A stretch of DNA of 64,000 nt from Bacillus sp. E(2018) (GTDB lineage Bacteria > Bacillota > Bacilli > Bacillales > Fictibacillaceae): NCBI RefSeq assembly GCF_005503015.1, contig NZ_SCOL01000001.1, forward strand, positions 186,001-250,000, given 5' to 3'. A program made the translations under genes and the position numbers. Shown one piece after another: positions 54,408-62,328 of this stretch; positions within the stretch are counted from its first letter, which is position 1, and each line of letters opens with the position of its first letter. The notes under the pieces are model-generated. The model had not been told where the DNA came from. It saw nothing but the letters and a program-made list of their open reading frames with translations, and ran no database searches.

Positions 54408-55514
54408 ATGAGTATAGAATCTATTTTACAAAAAGCTTTAGATGGCGAACGTTTATCGGTAGAAGATGCCGTTAAACTTTATGAAAGTGATGAAGTAGAA
54501 CGCATGGGAGAAGTTGCGGATATTATTATGAAGAGGTGGCATCCTGAACCGATTACCACATTCGTAATTGGCCGTAACGTAAACTATACAAATTTTTGTG
54601 ATACATATTGCAGGTTCTGCGCCTTTTATAGAGCGCCAGGAAGCAGCGAAGGTTATGTGTTGGATGATGAAGTAATCTTCCAAAAGATTCAAGAGACGGT
54701 TGATGTAGGTGGTACAGAAATTCTTATGCAAGGTGGAACAAATCCTAACTTGCCTTTCAGCTACTATACGGACTTGTTAAGAGAGATTAAAAAACGCTTT
54801 GATATCACGATGCATTCATTTTCTCCAGCAGAAGTATGGAAGATGGTTGAAGTGTCTGGTCTATCTCTAGAGGAAGTTCTTAAGGAATTGAAAGAAGCGG
54901 GACTTGATTCCCTTCCGGGTGGTGGCGCAGAAATTTTAGATGATCGCACCCGTAAGAAGATTAGCAGACTTAAAGGCTCGTGGACAGAGTGGATCGATTG
55001 TATGAAGACAGCTAAAAAAGTGGGACTTCATTCTACAGCTACGATGGTTATTGGGTTTGGAGAAACATTCGAAGAACGTGCACTGCATTTACAACGAGTG
55101 CGTGACGCGCAAGATGAGACGGATTGTTTCTTAGCTTTTATCTCTTGGACGTTCCAACCGGATAACACGAACATGAAGGCTGAAAAGACAACACCAAGAG
55201 AATATTTGAAGAATGTTGCAATTTCTCGTATCTTCTTAGATAACATACCTAACTTCCAATCTTCTTGGGTCACGATGGGACCTGAGGTTGGTAAAAAATC
55301 TCTTCACTATGGCTGCAACGATTTTGGCAGCACGATGATGGAAGAGAACGTTGTTTCAGCTGCTGGAACGACACACAAAGTAAATACGAACTTAACATTG
55401 CGATTGATTCGTGAAGCAGGAAAGATTCCGGCACAACGAAATACAAAATACGAAACACTTCGTGTGTTTGAAGATGAAGAAAAAGCTGAAAAAGATTTTG
55501 TGATGCAAAACTAA
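54408..55514 (+). CDS. mqnC: Cyclic dehypoxanthinyl futalosine synthase (radical SAM)
   Basis: Radical SAM enzyme of the futalosine menaquinone pathway. The 4Fe-4S cysteines are Cys64, Cys68 and Cys71 in FCDTYCRFCAFYR; LMQGGTNPNLPFSYY, HSFSPAEV and GLDSLPGGGAEI are characteristic of MqnC rather than CofH or MqnE. 368 aa. TCGGAGG precedes the ATG. None of the other mqn genes is in the window. B. subtilis lacks this gene and uses the classical Men pathway, so it marks a lineage difference. Confidence 0.88.
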   Translation: MSIESILQKALDGERLSVEDAVKLYESDEVERMGEVADIIMKRWHPEPITTFVIGRNVNYTNFCDTYCRFCAFYRAPGSSEGYVLDDEVIFQKIQETVDVGGTEILMQGGTNPNLPFSYYTDLLREIKKRFDITMHSFSPAEVWKMVEVSGLSLEEVLKELKEAGLDSLPGGGAEILDDRTRKKISRLKGSWTEWIDCMKTAKKVGLHSTATMVIGFGETFEERALHLQRVRDAQDETDCFLAFISWTFQPDNTNMKAEKTTPREYLKNVAISRIFLDNIPNFQSSWVTMGPEVGKKSLHYGCNDFGSTMMEENVVSAAGTTHKVNTNLTLRLIREAGKIPAQRNTKYETLRVFEDEEKAEKDFVMQN

Positions 55515-55519
55515 CAGCG

Positions 55520-55553
55520 AAGCACTTGGCATTTTTATGTCAGGTGCTTTTTT
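55520..55553 (+). terminator. Terminator of mqnC
   Basis: AAGCACTTGGC / GTCAGGTGCTT stem with wobble pairs, then TTTTTT. Confidence 0.8.
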
Positions 55554-55593
55554 AGTTTTAATTTACCTAGAGCATAAGATTCTTAGTTAAGAC

Positions 55594-55618
55594 GGAAAAA
55601 TAATTATTGTAATTTTCC
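55594..55618. promoter_or_regulatory. Inverted repeat upstream of the amino-acid ABC transporter
   Basis: GGAAAAAT - N9 - AATTTTCC, about 60 bases before the gene. The right arm resembles a degenerate CodY box. Confidence 0.35.
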
Positions 55619-55678
55619 TTATATTTTAAATTTTGTGTATAATAAAAGAATATTTAGAATAAAGGGGGAAATATAAGA

Positions 55679-56455
55679 ATGGAAATGAAAAGGAAATTTA
55701 AAATGGGACTAATAGGTTTATCAGCTGCGTTTCTAGTAGCTTGCTCGTCTGGTTCAGGTGATAAGCTGACGGTGGGAACAGATGCAGCATATGCCCCCTT
55801 TGAATCCTTAGACGGTGAAAAAATTGTAGGATTTGACGTTGATCTGCTCGATGCCGTGATGAAGGAAGCAGGACTGGAATATGAATTAGAAAATAAAGGA
55901 TGGGACCCATTATTTATTGCTCTTCAGAATGAAGAAGTTGATGCAGGGATTTCTGCTATTACAATAAATGACGATCGTAAGAAAAGTTATGACTTTTCTT
56001 CACCATACTTCGAATCGATCAACATGATCTTAGCAAAAGAAGGAACATCAATTAAGAGTGCGAAGGACTTAGAGGGAATGAAGGTAAGTGTGCAGAACGG
56101 AACAACCGGACAAGCAGCACTCGAAAAAATGTTTGGCAAAAGTGAAAACATAAAGAAATATGAAAACAATGTATTAGCGATACAAGCTCTATTAAACGGT
56201 GAAGTAGAAGCTGTCGTAGCGGATAACGCTGTAGTACAAGAATATGAAAAGAATAATCCTGATAAAAAACTCGTCACAATCAGCGATAAAGAAAATTTTG
56301 AGAGTGAATTTTACGGAATCATCTTCCCTAAAGATGGTGAACACCAAGAAGAGATAAACAAAGCGATGAAGAAAATCATCGATGATGGGAAATATGCTGA
56401 GATCTATAAAAAATGGTTTGGTGAAGAACCAAATGTAGATGTGCTGAAACAATAA
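55679..56455 (+). CDS. Amino-acid ABC transporter substrate-binding lipoprotein
   Basis: 258 aa, family 3 solute-binding protein. The signal peptide ends in the lipobox LVAC (Cys near residue 22), so the mature protein is anchored to the membrane surface. The start of the mature part, LTVGTDAAYAPFESLDGEKIVGFDVDLLDAVM, is typical of polar amino acid binders. AAAGGGGGAA precedes the ATG. Exact ligand unknown. The permease follows after 18 bases; no ATPase gene is adjacent. Confidence 0.92.
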   Translation: MEMKRKFKMGLIGLSAAFLVACSSGSGDKLTVGTDAAYAPFESLDGEKIVGFDVDLLDAVMKEAGLEYELENKGWDPLFIALQNEEVDAGISAITINDDRKKSYDFSSPYFESINMILAKEGTSIKSAKDLEGMKVSVQNGTTGQAALEKMFGKSENIKKYENNVLAIQALLNGEVEAVVADNAVVQEYEKNNPDKKLVTISDKENFESEFYGIIFPKDGEHQEEINKAMKKIIDDGKYAEIYKKWFGEEPNVDVLKQ

Positions 56456-56473
56456 CATTCTCAGGAGGTCTTC

Positions 56474-57127
56474 ATGGAATACTCTTTACAGATTATCAGT
56501 GAATACATGCCTTTGTTCTTAAAAGGAACATGGGTAACGGTACAGTTATCATTTTTGGCGATCTTATTCGGTACAATTTTAGGATTATTCATCGGACTCG
56601 GAAAAATGGTGAAGAACCCGTTCATTCATCTTCCGTGCATGTGGTATATCAGTTTTTTTCGAGGCACACCGCTGCTAGTTCAGATTCTTTTGATCCATTC
56701 AGCGCTCATGCCACTGTTCATGAAGCCGCCAAACGTTTTCATTTCAAGCGTTCTAGCTCTTTCGCTTAATGCAGCCGCTTATATCGCAGAGATATTTAGA
56801 GCAGGGATTCAATCGATCGATAAAGGGCAGATGGAAGCAGCGCGCTCGCTCGGTATGAATCATGTACAAGCTATGAAACATGTTATTCTGCCGCAAGCAT
56901 CTAGAAGAATGATTCCTCCTCTTGGCAACGAGTTTATTGTATTGATTAAAGATTCATCACTCGTTTCTATTATTGCTACTCCGGAATTAATGTATTATGC
57001 GAGAGCGATGATGGGTCAATATTACCGTCCGTGGGAGCCTTACATGACAGCTGCCTTAATGTACTTAATCCTAACGCTAGGCATGGCATTTATCTTATCA
57101 AGAATTGAGAGGAAATTTGTTTATTGA
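56474..57127 (+). CDS. Amino-acid ABC transporter permease
   Basis: 217 aa with five predicted helices of the HisM/GlnP type. The EAA loop that contacts the ATPase is QMEAARSLGMNHVQAMKHVILPQA near residue 116. TCAGGAGGTC precedes the ATG. It requires an ATP-binding subunit that is not encoded here; a terminator follows directly. Confidence 0.92.
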   Translation: MEYSLQIISEYMPLFLKGTWVTVQLSFLAILFGTILGLFIGLGKMVKNPFIHLPCMWYISFFRGTPLLVQILLIHSALMPLFMKPPNVFISSVLALSLNAAAYIAEIFRAGIQSIDKGQMEAARSLGMNHVQAMKHVILPQASRRMIPPLGNEFIVLIKDSSLVSIIATPELMYYARAMMGQYYRPWEPYMTAALMYLILTLGMAFILSRIERKFVY

Positions 57128-57157
57128 AACAACCCTACCTACAGGGTTGTTTTTTCT
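57128..57157 (+). terminator. Terminator of the ABC transporter operon
   Basis: AACAACCCT / AGGGTTGTT followed by six T. Confidence 0.92.
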
Positions 57158-57230
57158 TTTCTAAGTAACATGTTTTAGGACCTCGTCCCATATAGTGTAT
57201 TATTGAGGATTTTATATGGGGGGGACTTAT

Positions 57231-58100
57231 TTGGTCGCGATTGCTTTTTCACACCCATCAGATGGTATAGCTGTTTTGAAGAAAATGATCCGAATGGCAG
57301 CTGAACATAAAATAAACCCTTCCTTTGCCAAATTATCTGAAGCTTCTTCTAAAATTCTTGAATTGCACATACAGGAGAGAAAAACGGTCATATTGGATGT
57401 GTTAACAGAATTTACTCGAAACAAAGTAGAGGATATTTGTTTGAAGGAAATGATTGAACAAGCATTTTGTTACAGCGATTCAGCAGAACAAAAAGAGATA
57501 CTATCTATCACAAAAAGCATCATACTCGGTGAAATCGAAGGAATACCTGATGTTAAACACCTGCCAAACTTGAATGAGCTGATCAGAAGACAATGGGCAT
57601 CTATTATTGACGCTAAAACAGATTTCTTAGAATTTGAATCTTTTATTAAATTCAGACTGAAAGAGTATTTAGCAACCTTACTGAAGATTGTTGAATGTGC
57701 GATTGATGAGTATAAGTTAGAGCTGGAGTACCAAATGTTCGTGGAGCAGTTAAGGACATGCTTAACGAAACAAAGATCTTTTACTTCAGCGGATATGGTT
57801 ATTATTTTTGAACAAGAGCAGATTCTTCTTTTTGATGAACATCATAATCAGTTAACACATACTGAGTTGATGATGTTTCATGAAAAAGCGCTGCGGCTAA
57901 CGAATGTAGCGAACCTAGACGAAAGACTATTAGGCCCTTTAGTTGGAATCTCTCCAAATTCTGCTAGGATTTATGCTTATGATATGGACCATCCGTTACT
58001 TCAAACAGTAAAGAATATCTTTCAAGAAAAAGTTACGATCACACCAATTGAAAGGATGTCGTACAAGGAACATCGATTCTATCGTAAAAAAAAGTCATAA
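57231..58100 (+). CDS. ytxC: YtxC family sporulation protein
   Basis: About 289 aa, soluble, mostly helical. It matches the YtxC family by position before thrS and by its general pattern; the motif DMVIIFEQEQILLFDEHHNQL lies near residue 185. Family members are conserved in spore-formers, with no known activity. The TTG at 57231 sits six bases after GGGGGGA; an ATG at 57216 with a weaker site (TTGAGGA) is an alternative that adds five residues. Confidence 0.78.
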   Translation: MVAIAFSHPSDGIAVLKKMIRMAAEHKINPSFAKLSEASSKILELHIQERKTVILDVLTEFTRNKVEDICLKEMIEQAFCYSDSAEQKEILSITKSIILGEIEGIPDVKHLPNLNELIRRQWASIIDAKTDFLEFESFIKFRLKEYLATLLKIVECAIDEYKLELEYQMFVEQLRTCLTKQRSFTSADMVIIFEQEQILLFDEHHNQLTHTELMMFHEKALRLTNVANLDERLLGPLVGISPNSARIYAYDMDHPLLQTVKNIFQEKVTITPIERMSYKEHRFYRKKKS

Positions 58101-58115
58101 ACTTACAGAGTCCTC

Positions 58116-58144
58116 TTGCTTTTTGAAAAACGACTGCATATAAT
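58116..58144 (+). promoter_or_regulatory. Sigma-A promoter of thrS
   Basis: TTGCTT, 17 bp, TATAAT, upstream of the T-box leader. Confidence 0.75.
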
Positions 58145-58169
58145 AGGTGTATAATTTTATCATTCAATC

Positions 58170-58415
58170 TGTATTGATAAGGACAAGAAGCATGTTTTTA
58201 CGGTTCATAGAGAGGGAAGTCTTGGCTGAAAGCTTCCTAACACGGAAAAATGCTTTACCACCTTGGAACTTCAGCGGTGAACATGATTAGTAATCGCTGA
58301 CGGTCGCAGTCCGTTACACTGTCCGAGTGCCGAATGGCTTGTTTAAAGTTGTCGGAACAAGGGTGGAACCACGAGATGATCACTCGTCCCTTCTATAGGG
58401 ACGGGTGTTTTTTGT
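58170..58415 (+). ncRNA. T-box leader of thrS (threonine)
   Basis: The T-box sequence AGGGTGGAACCACG is at 58360-58373. Stem I: AAGG (58179) pairs with CCTT, AAGCAT-TTTT with AAAAATGCTT, and the distal hairpin is GGAAG / CTTCC with GGCTGAAAG. The specifier loop between these helices reads T-ACC-A, so the specifier is ACC (58257-58259), a threonine codon. Stem II (CAGCG / CGCTG) and the CCGTTA ... GAGTG segment follow. The terminator is CACTCGTCCC / GGGACGGGTG with TTTTTT (58381-58412). Uncharged tRNA-Thr should allow read-through. Confidence 0.93.
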
Positions 58416-58459
58416 TTTCAATCAGATAAGAACCTAAAGTAAAAAAGGAGATGTTTTAC

Positions 58460-60370
58460 ATGTCGTCAATTTCAATTAAGTTCCCTGACGGTTCAGTCAA
58501 GGAATTTCCTAAAGGCGTTACTTCTGAACAAGTAGCCGAGAGTATCAGCCCAAGTTTAAAGAAAAAAGCAGTTGCAGGGAAAGTAAACGGAGAATTATAT
58601 GATTTTTCACGTCCTATTGAAGAAGATGCATCGATCGAGATCGTGATGCAGGATTCTAAAGAGGGTCTTGAAATGACAAGACACTCAAATGCCCATTTAC
58701 TTGCTCAAGCGCTTAAGCGTCTTTACCCAGAAGTGAAACTTGGGATTGGACCAGTTATCGATAACGGGTTCTATTACGATGTGGACATGTCTCATAACTT
58801 AACACCAGAAGATCTGCCTGCGATCGAAAAAGAAATGAAGAAGATCGTAAACGAAAACCTTCCGATCGTGCGCAAAGAAGTTAGTCGTGAAGAAGCTCTT
58901 GAGATTTACGAAAAATTGAATGATCACTTAAAGCTTGAATTGATCCGAGATCTTCCTGAAGGTGAAAAGATCACGATCTATGAGCAAGGTGAATTCTTTG
59001 ACCTTTGCCGTGGACCGCACGTTCCTTCAACTGGGAAAATCAAAGCTTATAAATTAATGAGCATCTCTGGTGCATACTGGCGTGGAGACAGCGATAACCA
59101 AATGCTTCAACGTATATATGGTTCTGCGTTCTTAAGCCAAAAAGACCTTGATGAGTATCTTCACTTTATTGAAGAAGCTCAAAAACGTGATCACCGTAAA
59201 CTAGGTAAAGAATTAGAGTTATTCATGTTCTCAGAAGAAGCACCAGGAATGCCTTTCTATCTACCTAACGGCCAGACAATTCGTACTGAGCTTGAGAATT
59301 TCTCTCGTGAACTTCAACGCCAAGTGGATTACGATGAAGTGCGTACTCCGTTTATGATGAATCAGCGTCTTTGGGAACAATCGGGTCACTGGGATCATTA
59401 TCATGAAAACATGTATTTCTCTGAAGTAGATGATACAAAATTTGCGATGAAGCCAATGAACTGCCCGGGTCACATGCTGATCTTTAAAAACAAACTACAT
59501 TCTTATAGAGATCTTCCTGTACGTATGGCTGAATTCGGCCAAGTACACCGTCACGAATATAGTGGCGCACTGAACGGTATGATCCGTGTTCGTACGTTCT
59601 GCCAAGATGATGCGCATATCTTTGTAACACCACAGCAGATCGAAAGTGAAATTAAGAACGTATTTAAGTTAGTCGATAAAATCTACAGCACGTTTGGATT
59701 CGAATATTCCGTAGAACTTTCAACACGTCCAGAAGATTCTATGGGTGATGATCGTTTATGGGAACAAGCTGAGGGCGCATTGAAAAACGTTCTAGAAGAT
59801 CTAGGAATGAACTATCACCTGAACGAGGGAGATGGAGCGTTCTACGGTCCGAAGATCGACTTCCATATTAAAGATGCTCTTAAGAGAAGTCATCAGTGTG
59901 CTACTATTCAGTTGGACTTCCAGATGCCAGAAAAGTTCGATCTAACGTATGTAGATGAAAACAACCAAAAGGTCCGTCCGGTCGTTATCCACCGTGCGAT
60001 CTATGGTTCGATCGACCGTTTCTTAGGAATCTTGGTTGAACACTTTGCTGGAGCGTTCCCAACTTGGTTAGCACCTGTACAAGTGAAACTAATTCCAGTA
60101 TCAGATGTTCATAATGAATATGCGTATAAGCTTCAAGAAGATTTAAAGAAACATGCTGTTCGTGTTGAGATCGATACAAGAAATGAAAAGATGGGCTATA
60201 AGATCCGTGAAGCTCAGATGAAGAAGATCCCTTATATGCTTGTTCTAGGTGATAAGGAGATCGAAGACAATGCAGTTAACGTTCGTAAATATGGTGAGCA
60301 AAAGTCAGAGACTGTTTCTTACGAAGATTTCCGTGATAAGATTTTAGCTCAAATTAACGAAAAAAGATAA
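58460..60370 (+). CDS. thrS: Threonyl-tRNA synthetase
   Basis: Class II synthetase of 636 aa: TGS domain (1-64), editing domain with HSNAHLLAQA and FFDLCRGPH, catalytic core with the zinc ligands in MNCPGH and motif 3 near VIHRAIYGSIDRFLG, and the anticodon-binding domain at the C terminus. AAAAAGGAG is nine bases before the ATG at 58460; the ATG at 58451 would touch the ribosome site. Controlled by the T-box upstream. Confidence 0.96.
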   Translation: MSSISIKFPDGSVKEFPKGVTSEQVAESISPSLKKKAVAGKVNGELYDFSRPIEEDASIEIVMQDSKEGLEMTRHSNAHLLAQALKRLYPEVKLGIGPVIDNGFYYDVDMSHNLTPEDLPAIEKEMKKIVNENLPIVRKEVSREEALEIYEKLNDHLKLELIRDLPEGEKITIYEQGEFFDLCRGPHVPSTGKIKAYKLMSISGAYWRGDSDNQMLQRIYGSAFLSQKDLDEYLHFIEEAQKRDHRKLGKELELFMFSEEAPGMPFYLPNGQTIRTELENFSRELQRQVDYDEVRTPFMMNQRLWEQSGHWDHYHENMYFSEVDDTKFAMKPMNCPGHMLIFKNKLHSYRDLPVRMAEFGQVHRHEYSGALNGMIRVRTFCQDDAHIFVTPQQIESEIKNVFKLVDKIYSTFGFEYSVELSTRPEDSMGDDRLWEQAEGALKNVLEDLGMNYHLNEGDGAFYGPKIDFHIKDALKRSHQCATIQLDFQMPEKFDLTYVDENNQKVRPVVIHRAIYGSIDRFLGILVEHFAGAFPTWLAPVQVKLIPVSDVHNEYAYKLQEDLKKHAVRVEIDTRNEKMGYKIREAQMKKIPYMLVLGDKEIEDNAVNVRKYGEQKSETVSYEDFRDKILAQINEKR

Positions 60371-60380
60371 GGTTATAAAG

Positions 60381-60415
60381 AGAGCGGCCAATGCTGAGTT
60401 GGCCGTCTTTTTTTA
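60381..60415 (+). terminator. Terminator of thrS
   Basis: AGCGGCCAA / TTGGCCGTC stem followed by a T run. Confidence 0.92.
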
Positions 60416-60426
60416 TAGGGAAATGA

Positions 60427-60506
60427 AAAGTGGACAGTAATTTGTTGAAAGTGGACAGTAAAATACCCAAAGTGGACAGTAAGTCATGAAAAGTGGACAG
60501 TAAAAC
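60427..60506. repeat. Four tandem copies of a 21-bp-period repeat
   Basis: GTGGACAGTAA occurs at 60430, 60451, 60472 and 60493, exactly 21 bp apart, each preceded by AAA; the other seven bases vary. It lies between the thrS terminator and the infC promoter. Function unknown. Confidence 0.9.
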
Positions 60507-60596
60507 CACAAAACCAAACCGGTGAATAAAAAAACTCTTGCATTCCTTTCGTAAACGAAGTAAAATTAATTTCGTTGCTGTTATTACATTCGTTGT

Positions 60597-60626
60597 TTGA
60601 CACGCATATCTCCAATGTGTTATAGT
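60597..60626 (+). promoter_or_regulatory. Sigma-A promoter of infC-rpmI-rplT
   Basis: Consensus TTGACA, 18 bp, TATAGT. The palindrome TTCGTAAACGAA (60548-60559) lies about 40 bases upstream. Confidence 0.8.
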
Positions 60627-60654
60627 ATGTAAGGTTAATAAAATAAGCAAAGCA

Positions 60655-60795
60655 TCAAACAAGCAGAAGCACCCGCTTCTCACCTGACTCGACGTCCTGA
60701 GTGACTGTTGATGGGTAGATGGATATTCAGGCATGTCAAAGTGTACATAGCCGGTTTACTATGTGTGGGTGATCGTTGCGCCGACGCTTTTTTTA
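60655..60795 (+). ncRNA. Probable ribosomal protein L20 autoregulatory leader
   Basis: A leader of about 230 bases with hairpins AGAAGC / GCTTCT, ACTC / GAGT and ACATAG / CTATGT, and a terminator-like CGTTG / CGACG stem with CTTTTTTTATTT near 60772-60795. In Bacillus the infC operon is controlled by L20 binding such a leader and promoting termination. The identification rests on position and general layout; I could not align it to the published structure. Confidence 0.6.
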
Positions 60796-60859
60796 TTTGC
60801 AGAAATAACAAGTCGAGTGTTTTAAAACACTCACTGAAAAAATTTGGAGGTGACTTACT

Positions 60860-61375
60860 ATTAGTAAGGACATGTCTGTCAATGAAGGTATTCGTGCTCG
60901 TGAGGTTCGCTTAATCGGTCCTGATGGAAGCCAGCTTGGCATTAAATCTAGACAAGAAGCTTTGGATCTTGCTACAAACGCAAATCTTGACCTTGTACTC
61001 GTTGCTGCAACTGCTAAACCGCCAGTATGTCGTATCATGGACTACGGTAAGTTTAAATACGAGCAACAACGTAAAGATCGTGAAGCACGAAAAAATCAAA
61101 AGGTCATTACGACTAAAGAGATTCGTCTAAGTCCAACGATTGAGGAAAACGACTTTAATACAAAGCTTAGAAATGCCCGTAAGTTCCTTGAAAAAGGTGA
61201 CAAAGTAAAAGCAAGTATTCGTTTCCGTGGACGTGCAATCACTCATTCTCAAATCGGAAAAACGGTATTGGAAAAGTTAGCGAAAGAATGTGAAGATCTT
61301 TCTACGGTTGAAACGAAACCGAAGATGGAAGGTCGTAGCATGTTCCTTATCCTTGCGCCTAAAGCCGAAAAATAA
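60860..61375 (+). CDS. infC: Translation initiation factor IF-3 (ATT start)
   Basis: IF-3 binds the 30S subunit and rejects non-standard start codons. The ribosome site GGAGG (60846-60850) is nine bases from ATT at 60860 but 21 bases from the first ATG (60872), so ATT is the likely start, giving 171 aa with [19 protein letters not shown]. An ATT start on infC is known from E. coli and Bacillus and allows IF-3 to limit its own synthesis. Both IF-3 domains are complete. Heads infC-rpmI-rplT. Confidence 0.93.
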   Translation: MSKDMSVNEGIRAREVRLIGPDGSQLGIKSRQEALDLATNANLDLVLVAATAKPPVCRIMDYGKFKYEQQRKDREARKNQKVITTKEIRLSPTIEENDFNTKLRNARKFLEKGDKVKASIRFRGRAITHSQIGKTVLEKLAKECEDLSTVETKPKMEGRSMFLILAPKAEK

Positions 61376-61399
61376 TTTTTACCAGGGAGGATAACCATT

Positions 61400-61603
61400 A
61401 TGCCTAAAATGAAAACTCATAAAGGTGCTGCGAAGCGCTTTAGAAAAACTGGATCAGGTAAATTAAAGCGTGCTCGCGCTTATACTAGTCACTTGTTTGC
61501 TAACAAGTCAACTAAAGCTAAGCGTAAGCTTCGTAAAGCGAAACTTGTTCACAGCGGTGACTACAAGCGTATCCGCACATTGTTAACTTACAAAAAACGT
61601 TAA
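61400..61603 (+). CDS. rpmI: Ribosomal protein bL35
   Basis: 67 aa, very basic, beginning [20 protein letters not shown] with [23 protein letters not shown], diagnostic of L35. A component of the 50S subunit. GGGAGGA precedes the ATG. It lies 24 bases after infC and 37 before rplT, in the universal order. Confidence 0.96.
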   Translation: MPKMKTHKGAAKRFRKTGSGKLKRARAYTSHLFANKSTKAKRKLRKAKLVHSGDYKRIRTLLTYKKR

Positions 61604-61640
61604 TCGTCATTAATCGATTTAAAAATAGGAGGTTTTTAAT

Positions 61641-62000
61641 ATGCCAAGAGTAAAAGGTGGCTATGTAACACGTCGTCGTCGTAAGAAAGTTCTTAAACTA
61701 GCTAAAGGCTATTTCGGTTCCAAACATAAATTATTTAAAGTAGCACAACAACAAGTATTCAAATCACTTATGTACGCTTACCGTGACCGTCGTCAAAAGA
61801 AGCGTGACTTCCGTAAGCTTTGGATCACTCGTATCAACGCTGCTGCTCGTACAAACGGTCTTTCTTACAGCCGTTTAATGCACGGTCTTAAACTTGCAGG
61901 TATCGACATCAACCGTAAGATGCTTTCTGAAATTGCTATCACAGACGAAAAAGCTTTCGCTGAATTAGCTTCAAAAGCAAAAGACAGCCTAAAAGCTTAA
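61641..62000 (+). CDS. rplT: Ribosomal protein bL20
   Basis: 119 aa. The long N-terminal basic arm ([27 protein letters not shown]) and globular C-terminal RNA-binding domain are typical. L20 binds 23S rRNA early in assembly and the leader of its own operon. TAGGAGG precedes the ATG. A terminator follows. Confidence 0.97.
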   Translation: MPRVKGGYVTRRRRKKVLKLAKGYFGSKHKLFKVAQQQVFKSLMYAYRDRRQKKRDFRKLWITRINAAARTNGLSYSRLMHGLKLAGIDINRKMLSEIAITDEKAFAELASKAKDSLKA

Positions 62001-62012
62001 GTAGAAAAAAAG

Positions 62013-62052
62013 AAAAGATCATTTCCTCATTTGATGGAGATGATCTTTTTTC
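62013..62052 (+). terminator. Terminator of infC-rpmI-rplT
   Basis: AAAAGATCAT / ATGATCTTTT stem with inner pairs, followed by TTTC. Confidence 0.88.
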
Positions 62053-62073
62053 ATTCTGAAGGGAAACAACAAG

Positions 62074-62325
62074 GTGTTAATCATATATCTAATCATTTTA
62101 AACGTAGCCGCTTATTATGTTATGAAAAGAGACAAGCTATCTGCTAAAAAGGGCGAATGGCGTACACCTGAAGCGAGGCTTTGGCTGATCGCTATTATTG
62201 GCGGAGCACCCGGTATGTGGCTTGCTATGAAAAAGTTACGTCATAAGACGAAGCATCCCTCATTTCGTTACGGGCTGCCTCTTTTAAGTATGTTTATAAC
62301 GGTTTTAGCAGGCTGGTTTATATAG
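62074..62325 (+). CDS. ysdA: DUF1294 membrane protein (YsdA)
   Basis: 83 aa with helices at about 2-17, 33-50 and 67-83, containing the family pattern KxxAxxxxWRTPEARLWLIAIIGGAPGMWLAM. The position right after rplT is that of ysdA in B. subtilis. The start is GTG at 62074 with GAAGGGA nine bases upstream. Function unknown. It is convergent with cydB, with three bases between stops. Confidence 0.88.
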   Translation: MLIIYLIILNVAAYYVMKRDKLSAKKGEWRTPEARLWLIAIIGGAPGMWLAMKKLRHKTKHPSFRYGLPLLSMFITVLAGWFI

Positions 62326-62328
62326 AAA

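Noticed and set aside
58262..58276. TTC following GGAAC as the T-box specifier (phenylalanine)
   Set aside because: Folding Stem I places ACC at 58257-58259 in the specifier loop; TTC lies below the CCTT arm. A threonine specifier also agrees with thrS.
60354..60734. Minus-strand open frame with an LLSTF heptad repeat
   Set aside because: It overlaps the thrS 3' end, its terminator and the infC promoter, has no ribosome site and owes its repeat to the 21-bp DNA repeat. I treat it as non-coding.
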